Source: JBAXBF01 sp034429745
GTDB lineage: Bacteria; Chloroflexota; Anaerolineae; Anaerolineales; DRKV01
Length of the DNA stretch: 44,413 nt
NCBI GenBank assembly: GCA_034429745.1
Contig: DAOUFY010000127.1
Coordinates: 1-44,413, forward strand
Direction: 5' to 3'
The notes under the pieces were generated by a model that was not told where the DNA came from, made no database searches, and worked only from the letters and a program-made list of their open reading frames with translations. Positions 32,401 through 38,749 of the stretch are shown piece by piece (positions within the stretch are counted from its first letter, which is position 1; each line of letters starts with the position of its first letter). The translations under genes were made by a program, and so were the position numbers.

Positions 32401-32943
32401 ATATAATGATACTCTATAAATTGCTCCACCAACCGTGCTTACCAAATTAGCCTTGGTTTGCTGGATAGAAACGATAGTCTCTGCTTGCGTTTCTTTCTTT
32501 ATGCCTGCGGAACCTGCCGAGCTATTGTAACTTGCTTTAGGTTCCGGGTTCTTATGCCCCCATGGCCAAACAGCATCGTTTGATGTATCACTATACGGAC
32601 TAGCTTCCGGAAGTGAAACTAACGGTTGATTCACCTCACTAACCGGTCCGTTGGTATCCTCGGGTTGTTCAGGAGGGGAAGTAACAACTTCTGGTACCGG
32701 GTTATTCTCCCCATTTTTTAATGGTTGGTTCGCCGCAGGGTTTACATTCGTTCCTCCAAGAATGATGAGAGGTGTGGGGGTTGGTACGCCCTGAGCAAAA
32801 ACTTTCGTCGGTAATTGCGAACCATAAGCCATAAAAATAAAAAGAAATAGAATGAAATAGACAGAGAGATGTGAAATTAACCACCATCTCTGTATTTTTT
32901 TCCTTTGAAAATATCCATCATTGCTGATGTGAAAATTACTCAT
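29440..32943 (-). CDS. Secreted LVIVD-repeat propeller protein with CarboxypepD_reg and Ig/Fn3-like domains
   Basis: The 1167-residue protein has a signal peptide (LSVYFILFLFIFMAYG, residues 29-44, ending after VFAQG), then a Pro/Asn-rich stretch. About 14 LVIVD-type repeats follow (near 180-800), with hallmarks such as YAYVA....GLRIVDVSNP..P.E...Y.T.G.A. Two carboxypeptidase-regulatory-like domains (about 805-985) and two Ig/Fn3-like domains with paired cysteines (KICKDDYC, KICQQDKC) close the protein. An odd Cys-Pro insert, DCPCPCPPTDPNCPVEV, sits in one repeat. The ATG at 32943 has AGGAGG five bases upstream. Earlier in-frame starts would overlap the upstream gene or lack a site. Role: surface binding, substrate unknown. 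Confidence 0.82.
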   Translation of the reverse strand: MSNFHISNDGYFQRKKIQRWWLISHLSVYFILFLFIFMAYGSQLPTKVFAQGVPTPTPLIILGGTNVNPAANQPLKNGENNPVPEVVTSPPEQPEDTNGPVSEVNQPLVSLPEASPYSDTSNDAVWPWGHKNPEPKASYNSSAGSAGIKKETQAETIVSIQQTKANLVSTVGGAIYRVSLYGNYAYIGKAYHLTIMNVTNPAAPLLEGTTSSWSDMVLGVDVDTKQTYAYVAAGNQGVRIVDITDKKNPKEISYYNNFENGRAYDLRAFNSRLFVADGEAGLQILDVSNPKAPKKAGCFDTSGKAFDVEIFTKEVNGTQKVYAAIADEYEGLRIVDVTNSDCPCPCPPTDPNCPVEVTHYNEDSEKGRAVGVVIDPLANVAYVADDEEGLLLVDISDLSKKPLPLLGKYDTPQHTYSVDVNFKENIAYIGDGDKDVIAVDVSDPKNPQYLGSISFCDVEGNCFANDVKVYGSYVLVADPPMGLHVVNAANPKLMSPVYYYYSPSSTMGVEYQGYAYVTANSAGLRIIQFPNYNKPNPDGSLPNYSEAREVGYYDTPGWAYAVQINWPYAYVADWDKGLRIINVSNPSAPYEVSYIDTRGLARDVAIYNGYAYIADKMNGVRVIDVRDPKNPTEVQSPSFNNECKDARAVYADGGFIFVADGMCGLRVFEAAAPEHYAQVDTLGVANDVIASGNMVYVAASAGGGVQAIRFDIDRTVVPAVLRLTPINSIDTEGEAYGVDLSGQLLYVADGSQGIKIYNVSDPMNDMPEISHYQTRGSAGNVRAFLNAIFVAGGDGGLQILQMPMSTVTSSISGRVTLNGAGLSGVTLSNNDGATTTTDSNGYYTFSSLIGKTYTITPLLNGYSFSPANRSVKVPPNATNQDFTASVNCLAGQIVDTSSKPISNVTVSISGTSAYTVYTDANGYYSAVGTYANCGGVPNGNYTITPSKSISGQRYSFYKPSETVSVPPGRTNINFVGSIAIGGPNGVITETQPTFVWPSTGDVSNLRYRLFVLGPRGNVIDQWYDGVKICKDDYCSVKPDVVLLEGKYTWQVQTYGSNGMSGLIMENNFTVSQVGVPTLIFPFQKITESKPTFSWYNVARATQYRLAVSSLNNIVLDAVFDTSKICQQDKCSVKLEQGLASGNYQWKVQAIIPQSDGQWSEPLSFTIQ

Positions 32944-32998
32944 GATTTCCTCCTGTACAACATGTTTCACTTTTTTGTGCAACTCCTGTGCCATAACC

Positions 32999-35900
32999 CT
33001 ATCTTTTCCTTCCAACAAAGTTTTGATTTTCAATATCAGCTTTGGTAGGATACAAAGATACCTTGCCGCGCAAAGGACTGACATCTATTTCTCGTGTGGC
33101 TGGAGTGAATATATATTCTGCTGATATTGGAATGAGTTTGATTAAATTCGTTCCAGGTGTGAGAGCCTCTATAGAAAATGACAATAGATAATTCCCATCA
33201 TTATCCGTAACCGTGCTGTCTCCCCCGTCATCCATTATGGTTATACCAGCCAAAGGCTTACCTTGCATATCAACTACCCTGCCGGCAACTGTATAGATCG
33301 TATTATTAGCAAATCCCAAAAACGTAGGTAAAGCAAGGTTTTTGGGTATATTAATCAAGAAAGAAGAAGGAATAAAGGAGTACCCCTCTCTTGATGGTTG
33401 AACAATATATACACCATCCTTTAAGTTGCTAAGGGTATATTCACCAATACTGTCGGTCTCCTCAGCAATTACCTCACTGCGTTCGGCATCAGCGGGCGAC
33501 GGTTTGGCAACTACTTTTACTCCATTGATGCCCTTTCCCGCTTTATCCTTGACCCAAAATGTAAGTGAATAGGAACACTCTGCAGTAAAGTTCTGTTCTT
33601 GAGGATAGCCAACTGACGTAAAGCTATACACTCTTGACGATGGGGTAAATGTACAGCCGCTTTTTTGAGGAGTTAAGGTGTATGATTGATTACTGGCTAG
33701 CCAATGGTATGAATAATAACCGTTTGCATCAGTTTGTTCAATGACTGGCTGGTTAGGGCTTATTTGAATGGTGGCAAATGGTATTCCCTCTCCAACGGCG
33801 TTTATTACCCTGCCCTGAATTGCAAAAACAGAAGCTGGAGGTGTTAACATGGATGAAGCCTCAAAATTGGCTTGCCGGGGTGGCTGTGTATTACCGCTAA
33901 AATTAATTGGCGTCTGTGTTAAAGCCCTAAAAGTATAACCAAACAGGGCCGGCTGAGGAGAGTAATTGCCTGCTGGAATTCCACTAATAACATAATACCC
34001 ATTTTTATTTGTCATTCCGCTGTAGTCTGAGCCTTCTTTTAGATACACCTTCACTCCCGACAAAGCTGCCATGTTTGATACATCTGTAATCGTTCCGCTT
34101 AATAAGTATGTATCAGACATAACATCTGCGCGGAAATTCACTCCACTCTGTGGCACATATATTGGCATTGGAATCAAAGATTCAAAACTATGTCCACTCT
34201 TAACCACAGTGATTTCGTACTCACCAACCGGCATACCCCCTAAAGCATAATAGCCATTTACATCAGTATAAGCCGTGTACTCCTGGCCTTCTTCTGGGCA
34301 GCAGCACGCAGATGAAGGTTTTATCACTGAGACAGCACCGGTTGGTTTTGCTTTTACCAATGCTCCAGCAAGTGGCTGTCCATTGACATAAGTAACATAG
34401 CCATCCACTTGACCGTAGAGCGTTGCATTAGCACTGAGAAAATTCAAATTATCAATACTAGGAGGCACGGAAATCGGCATAGCCTGGTTCGGAGTGAAAG
34501 TTGAACCATCCAATGTCGCTGTCAATGTGTATGGAGTTGAAGGTGCAGGCAAACCTCCAATGATGTAGTATCCATTAACATTTGTAATTGCCTGCAAGCC
34601 TATCCCCGCTTTTACTACTGCACCTTGCACTGGCGTATCAACTGCATTAGCTATCGTACCGCTAATGGTGTATTCAACAGGTTCAGCTTCAAAATTTACA
34701 TTTTCCGTATGGGGCATACTAATAATTTGGGTCGAAGGCGTAAACTTAAATCCCTTTAGTGTAGGTTTAATGGTATAGACACCATTTGGCAGATTAGGTA
34801 TTTTATAATACCCATTCACGTTGGTTACAACTTTTCCTGCTCCGCTGTCTATTTCAACTCCCGCTAAGGGTTCTTCGTTTTCTCCTGCAATTTTTACATA
34901 TCCGCTAAGACTGCTTCCTTGCGTACTCAAAGGTGTTGCCTCAAAATCAACATAACCATCCATCGGCAGTGTTAGTGTAGCTTGTTTTGGTGTAAATGAA
35001 AAATTACTCAAAGAAGGTTCAATAGTAAAAACCCCATCCGGCAAACCTGTTAAAGAATAATATCCGGCTGCATTGCTTGTTGCGATGATTCCGCAACCAA
35101 CATGAAAAGTAACGCCAGGCACAGGCTCTCCACTGCCTGCTTCAATAATCCTTCCCTGAATTTTATTCATCTTAGGGGTTGCAATTAAAGATAACGCTTG
35201 GCTGGGTGGGAAATTTATAACCGGTGGCTTTGGCAGATTGAATTGATAACCATTTAACTCCGCTTTCAACTCATAATCTCCAGGAGGAATTCCACGGATA
35301 ATATATCTCCCTTGACCATCAGTTATTGTTTGATAAAGATCTCCCACGGAGACCTTAACCCCCATAACACCCACTTGGGTATCATTTGATCGGACAATCG
35401 TTCCATCAAGTGTATAAACCAATGATGAGTTAGCTTGAAAATTTACCAACACCCCATTCAAAGGTAATGTTACATTTCTAGAAGATGGTTCGAAAGTATA
35501 TTGAGCTAATTGAGGTGTTACAGTATGAACACCTGCAGTAAAGCCACCAATTTCATAATATCCATTAACATTCGTTTTCGACAGTTTCACACCATCAACA
35601 TAAATATCTACATTTGGCACACTTCTTCCAAATGAATCTACTACCCTGCCTGAAATGCTGTTAAATAAAGGTGTTCCAATAAAGTCAACCGTACCATCTC
35701 GTGGGACATCAATGGGCATCGGTGTTGTACTGACAAAGGAAAAATTCGTTAAACTAGCCGAAATTGTATAGCGCCCTGCAGACAACCCTTGAAGCGTGAA
35801 ATTACCCATAATATCAGTAGTAACCGTAATGCTTCCGGTAGAAATTTGAACATCTGGTATTGGATTACCACTAGCATTTGTAACCTTGCCTTTAATTTCA

Positions 35901-36001
35901 TACCCAACGCTTTGGGCATAAACACGCAACAATCCACTATGGAATACAGCGATCAACAATAACATGCCCCACTTTATCGCAAGGGATGACCATTTCTTCA
36001 T
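32999..36001 (-). CDS. Secreted protein of eleven tandem carboxypeptidase-regulatory-like domains
   Basis: After a signal peptide (LAIKWGMLLLIAVFHSGLLRVYAQ, ending near residue 29), the 1000-residue protein is built wholly of about eleven prealbumin-like domains of 80 to 100 residues. Each has the pattern I.G.V....G.P..GV.V......T..NGYY.I.GLP.G.Y...P...G..F.P....I..P....NF. The seventh has an unusual insert with CCCPEEG. There is no catalytic site, sortase signal or other anchor. The start at 36001 is favoured by GGAG eight bases upstream. A start at 36019 is possible. It opens the surface-protein island. Such chains usually act as rigid stalks or adhesins, or present other domains. That role is inferred. 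Confidence 0.82.
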   Translation of the reverse strand: MKKWSSLAIKWGMLLLIAVFHSGLLRVYAQSVGYEIKGKVTNASGNPIPDVQISTGSITVTTDIMGNFTLQGLSAGRYTISASLTNFSFVSTTPMPIDVPRDGTVDFIGTPLFNSISGRVVDSFGRSVPNVDIYVDGVKLSKTNVNGYYEIGGFTAGVHTVTPQLAQYTFEPSSRNVTLPLNGVLVNFQANSSLVYTLDGTIVRSNDTQVGVMGVKVSVGDLYQTITDGQGRYIIRGIPPGDYELKAELNGYQFNLPKPPVINFPPSQALSLIATPKMNKIQGRIIEAGSGEPVPGVTFHVGCGIIATSNAAGYYSLTGLPDGVFTIEPSLSNFSFTPKQATLTLPMDGYVDFEATPLSTQGSSLSGYVKIAGENEEPLAGVEIDSGAGKVVTNVNGYYKIPNLPNGVYTIKPTLKGFKFTPSTQIISMPHTENVNFEAEPVEYTISGTIANAVDTPVQGAVVKAGIGLQAITNVNGYYIIGGLPAPSTPYTLTATLDGSTFTPNQAMPISVPPSIDNLNFLSANATLYGQVDGYVTYVNGQPLAGALVKAKPTGAVSVIKPSSACCCPEEGQEYTAYTDVNGYYALGGMPVGEYEITVVKSGHSFESLIPMPIYVPQSGVNFRADVMSDTYLLSGTITDVSNMAALSGVKVYLKEGSDYSGMTNKNGYYVISGIPAGNYSPQPALFGYTFRALTQTPINFSGNTQPPRQANFEASSMLTPPASVFAIQGRVINAVGEGIPFATIQISPNQPVIEQTDANGYYSYHWLASNQSYTLTPQKSGCTFTPSSRVYSFTSVGYPQEQNFTAECSYSLTFWVKDKAGKGINGVKVVAKPSPADAERSEVIAEETDSIGEYTLSNLKDGVYIVQPSREGYSFIPSSFLINIPKNLALPTFLGFANNTIYTVAGRVVDMQGKPLAGITIMDDGGDSTVTDNDGNYLLSFSIEALTPGTNLIKLIPISAEYIFTPATREIDVSPLRGKVSLYPTKADIENQNFVGRKR

Positions 36002-36061
36002 GAGATAATCTCCACCCATCGTACCGTGATATACATCTACTGGCTTCCTCTCAATTAATCC

Positions 36062-36091
36062 TTTATAACCTTATGGTTATCACGGTAGCAA
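36062..36091 (-). promoter_or_regulatory. Promoter and palindromes ahead of the surface-protein island
   Basis: Read on the minus strand: TTGCTA (36091-36086), an 18-base spacer and TATAAA (36067-36062). A perfect palindrome ATAACC-ATAA-GGTTAT (36080-36065) overlaps the spacer and -10 box. A 10-base inverted repeat, TACCGTGATA (36087-36078) and TATCACGGTA (36031-36022), frames the start region. The latter could form a leader stem if transcribed from further upstream, or be two protein sites. Confidence 0.45.
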
Positions 36092-36339
36092 GAATTATGC
36101 CTATAAAAAGTCATCTTATTATGAAAATGAGTACAAATATTGCACCTAACAATAGGTACAGACAATTTAATAAATTTCCAAATAACTTTTGCTGAACAAA
36201 AGAACGTAACTATGATGTATAATGATTCAAGTTTGTTTTATTGTGAACTCAAGCTGCAGCTATTTTTTTCGATAACGATTTAGGGTAATTATTCATTGTT
36301 TGCGCAGCATTAATCGTACTTAGTTGGAGAGGTTGAGGA
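36092..36339. other. Intergenic region upstream of the PilZ genes
   Basis: AT-rich sequence with one clear -10-like TATAAT at 36218-36223 on the plus strand. A well-spaced -35 box is not obvious (TTGCTG lies 23 bases upstream). If used, it would drive the two PilZ genes with a leader of about 110 bases. I see no ORF or known RNA here. Confidence 0.35.
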
Positions 36340-37116
36340 ATGGATGCTTACAATCCTCTAAAAGTAAAAAAATCAGGGGTTACAAAAACTATTGTTTCAA
36401 AATTCGCTCTTGCTTCTGATGAAGAGAGAGAAATTACGCTGTTAAATGTATATAAAGGGGTTCCTATTTCTTACTCAGCAACCATTATCCGCGTAATAAA
36501 TGAACGGTTGACTGTCAAAGTGCACAAAAATCAAGCCCTTTGCCTCAATATCGAAGGGCAAACCTATATCCGTTCACCCCTATTTGACAGACCAATCAAG
36601 GCTAAAGTTATGTCAGTGAATAACGCCGAGCAAATCGCAATTCTCACCGACTTTACCTTTGCTGATCCCTCCATTGGAAAACGAACAACTATCCGGGTTG
36701 ACATGGAACATGATGAACATGCTAATGTAACCATCATCTCTAAAAATAGCGATGTTCGCTTGATTGGCAAATTGAACGATATTTCCATTACCGGTATTGG
36801 TGTTCAAGTCATCGCACTGCCAGAAGTCATACTCGAAAATTTTTCTCGCGGTTCATGGGTATATATTAAGCTGAGTTTGCCTTCCTATCAAAACGATGAG
36901 TATCAAGAACTGACATTACCCGGTATGATTAAGTATGTCGGCAGTAACCAAGAATCTCACACTTTTGGCATACAAATATCTCCGGATAAAGAAACAGAAA
37001 AGCGAATCCGCCGCTTTATTGAGCAGCGTCATCAAGAGATATTGGAAGAAGTGGAACAATACAGTTCAGATTATGGTACTTCATCAAGCGTAGGCTCATG
37101 GTGGTACCCTTTATAA
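36340..37116 (+). CDS. YcgR-like PilZ domain protein (c-di-GMP receptor), copy 1
   Basis: The 258-residue protein has an N-terminal YcgR-N-like beta domain (about 30-110; INERLTVKVHKNQALCLNIEGQTYI) and a C-terminal PilZ domain. The c-di-GMP-binding residues are present: RTTIR (RxxxR) near residue 113 and NDISITGIG (N/DxSxxG) near residue 148. A charged C-terminal helix (KRIRRFIEQRHQEILEEVEQ) follows. Proteins of this type change motility or adhesion when c-di-GMP is bound. The gene is followed ten bases later by a paralogue and is divergent from the surface-protein island. No flagellar or pilus gene is in the window. Confidence 0.8.
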   Translation: MDAYNPLKVKKSGVTKTIVSKFALASDEEREITLLNVYKGVPISYSATIIRVINERLTVKVHKNQALCLNIEGQTYIRSPLFDRPIKAKVMSVNNAEQIAILTDFTFADPSIGKRTTIRVDMEHDEHANVTIISKNSDVRLIGKLNDISITGIGVQVIALPEVILENFSRGSWVYIKLSLPSYQNDEYQELTLPGMIKYVGSNQESHTFGIQISPDKETEKRIRRFIEQRHQEILEEVEQYSSDYGTSSSVGSWWYPL

Positions 37117-37126
37117 GCAGCTAAAA

Positions 37127-37894
37127 ATGTCTTTTGGTTATGATCCTAGATCAATAAAAAAATCCAGCGATACCAAAGTGATTATCGCTAAATTCATGCT
37201 CGCTGAAGGAGAAGAACGTCAAATCAAGCTAGTCAATCTCTATAAAGGTGTACCAATATCTAACGAAGGGTCTGTTATTAGAGTTATCAATGACCGAATT
37301 ACGATAAAATTTCATCAAGGTCAAGCATTGCTGCTTAATCTCGAGGGACAAACGTATATTCTAAGCAAATTATTTCCAAAACCAATTAAAGCTGCCGTGA
37401 TGACAATAAACACCAATGAACAAATTGCCATCTTAACCAATTTCTCCTTTTGTGACCCTGACTTCCGCAAGCGAGAATATATTCGCGTAGAATTGGATTA
37501 TGACGATGCACCTACAGTCGTTATTGCTGCCTCCGACTCAAACGTTCGCTTATTTGGCAAGTTAAATGACATATCTATGTATGGTGTTGGCGTTGTAGTT
37601 ATTGCTCTGCAGGATATCATCAAGAAAAGCTTTTCCGAAAACGCTGAGGTTGAGCTCACTTTCAGTCTGCCTTTTAAAGGTAAAGGCGAATCGATAGAAT
37701 TCACCCTTTGGGGAGAAATCCGCCACATAGATCGTTCTCAGGAAAATTTTAAGTTAGGAATAAAAACCTTCCCTACTAAAAAAATGCTTCCGTACCTTCA
37801 AAAATTCATTTCACAACGGCAAGCAGAAATCCTCGAAGAAGTCGAAACCTATACCCAATCCCTTAACTCAGGGAATTGGATCTTCCCCGCATAG
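37127..37894 (+). CDS. YcgR-like PilZ domain protein (c-di-GMP receptor), copy 2
   Basis: The 255-residue paralogue of the preceding gene aligns along its whole length (for example KFMLAEGEERQIKLVNLYKGVPIS, and NDISMYGVG near residue 146). The c-di-GMP site is complete: REYIR near residue 111 and NDISMYG. The two copies have drifted far enough to suggest an old tandem duplication with separate roles. There is no good Shine-Dalgarno, and the ten-base gap suggests translational coupling with copy 1. The same C-terminal helix (ISQRQAEILEEVETY) may mediate dimerisation. The gene ends 35 bases before the convergent phosphatase gene. Confidence 0.8.
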   Translation: MSFGYDPRSIKKSSDTKVIIAKFMLAEGEERQIKLVNLYKGVPISNEGSVIRVINDRITIKFHQGQALLLNLEGQTYILSKLFPKPIKAAVMTINTNEQIAILTNFSFCDPDFRKREYIRVELDYDDAPTVVIAASDSNVRLFGKLNDISMYGVGVVVIALQDIIKKSFSENAEVELTFSLPFKGKGESIEFTLWGEIRHIDRSQENFKLGIKTFPTKKMLPYLQKFISQRQAEILEEVETYTQSLNSGNWIFPA

Positions 37895-37929
37895 CGAGCA
37901 AGGCAGGTCTATATTCCCATTTTAGAAAG

Positions 37930-38718
37930 CTACTTTTGAGATTTTAATTCCTTCAGCAAAGCCAAAACCTCAGGTAGCAATTGCTGCGTGGTTGCTACCA
38001 CTTCTTCTCCAGTGATTGTTGTATTTCCTGACCAATCACCAAAGTATCCGCCAGCCTCACGTAATATAGCTGGGTAAGGCGCGTAATCCCACAATTTAAG
38101 ATGGCTGTCCAACATTACTTCAGCTCGTCCACTTGCTACTAAAAGAAAAGCATAGGCATCTCCACCCCATCCGCAAGTGTGGTATGCACTTTTCTTTATT
38201 TTTTCAACTGCTTCCCCTTTCTGGGTTAAGGTACAATGAGCTGCGTCATAAAAAAAATATCCTCGTTCCAATGTGGATACAGTTGAAACCTTTATCCTAC
38301 GACCATTCCACCAGCTTCCACATCCAGTTGCAGCGTAATAAATTTCTCCTAAAGCAGGAAAATTCACTACACCTAATTCCAAATTTCCTTCAATCTCTAA
38401 CCCTAAAAGAACAGCGTATAAGGGAATATCTCGAATAAAACTTTTTGTTCCGTCAATCGGGTCTATTATCCAACGATGGGTTGCGCGATCCCTACCTGAA
38501 TCTCCATATTCTTCTCCGATGACAGCATGTGTAGGAAATGTTCTTTCTATTCGCTTGCGAATCGTTTCTTCCGCCATGCGATCAGCAATGGTTACTGGAG
38601 TATCATCCTCTTTATAGTCTTCCCTTACTCCGCTTTGAAAATAGCCTAGCGTTACTCGCCCTGCCAGATACGCCGTTTCTACAGCAAAGTCTAAATAGTT
38701 ATTCATTGATTCTTTCAT
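37930..38718 (-). CDS. Inositol monophosphatase family protein, probably HisN-type histidinol-phosphatase
   Basis: The protein of about 262 residues has the lithium-sensitive phosphatase motifs: metal ligands GEEYG near residue 55, IDPIDGTKSFIRDIP near 72 and LWDYAP near 198. The WDYAPYPAILREAGG block is more like histidinol-phosphatases than inositol phosphatases, so it may make histidinol. hisG elsewhere in the window fits that. Sugar-phosphate or bisphosphate nucleotidase activity is possible. The start is unsure: an ATG at 38766 overlaps the upstream fusion gene, 38718 is used here, and 38706 (MNNYLDFAVETA) fits the family length best. None has a strong ribosome site, which suggests coupling to the fusion gene. 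Confidence 0.8.
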   Translation of the reverse strand: MKESMNNYLDFAVETAYLAGRVTLGYFQSGVREDYKEDDTPVTIADRMAEETIRKRIERTFPTHAVIGEEYGDSGRDRATHRWIIDPIDGTKSFIRDIPLYAVLLGLEIEGNLELGVVNFPALGEIYYAATGCGSWWNGRRIKVSTVSTLERGYFFYDAAHCTLTQKGEAVEKIKKSAYHTCGWGGDAYAFLLVASGRAEVMLDSHLKLWDYAPYPAILREAGGYFGDWSGNTTITGEEVVATTQQLLPEVLALLKELKSQK

Positions 38719-38749
38719 AATGTTCGTTCTTAAATGCTCCAACGATTGA

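Noticed and set aside
36022..36087. A c-di-GMP (GEMM) riboswitch ahead of the surface genes
   Set aside because: The conserved GEMM core segments are not seen. Only generic hairpins are present.
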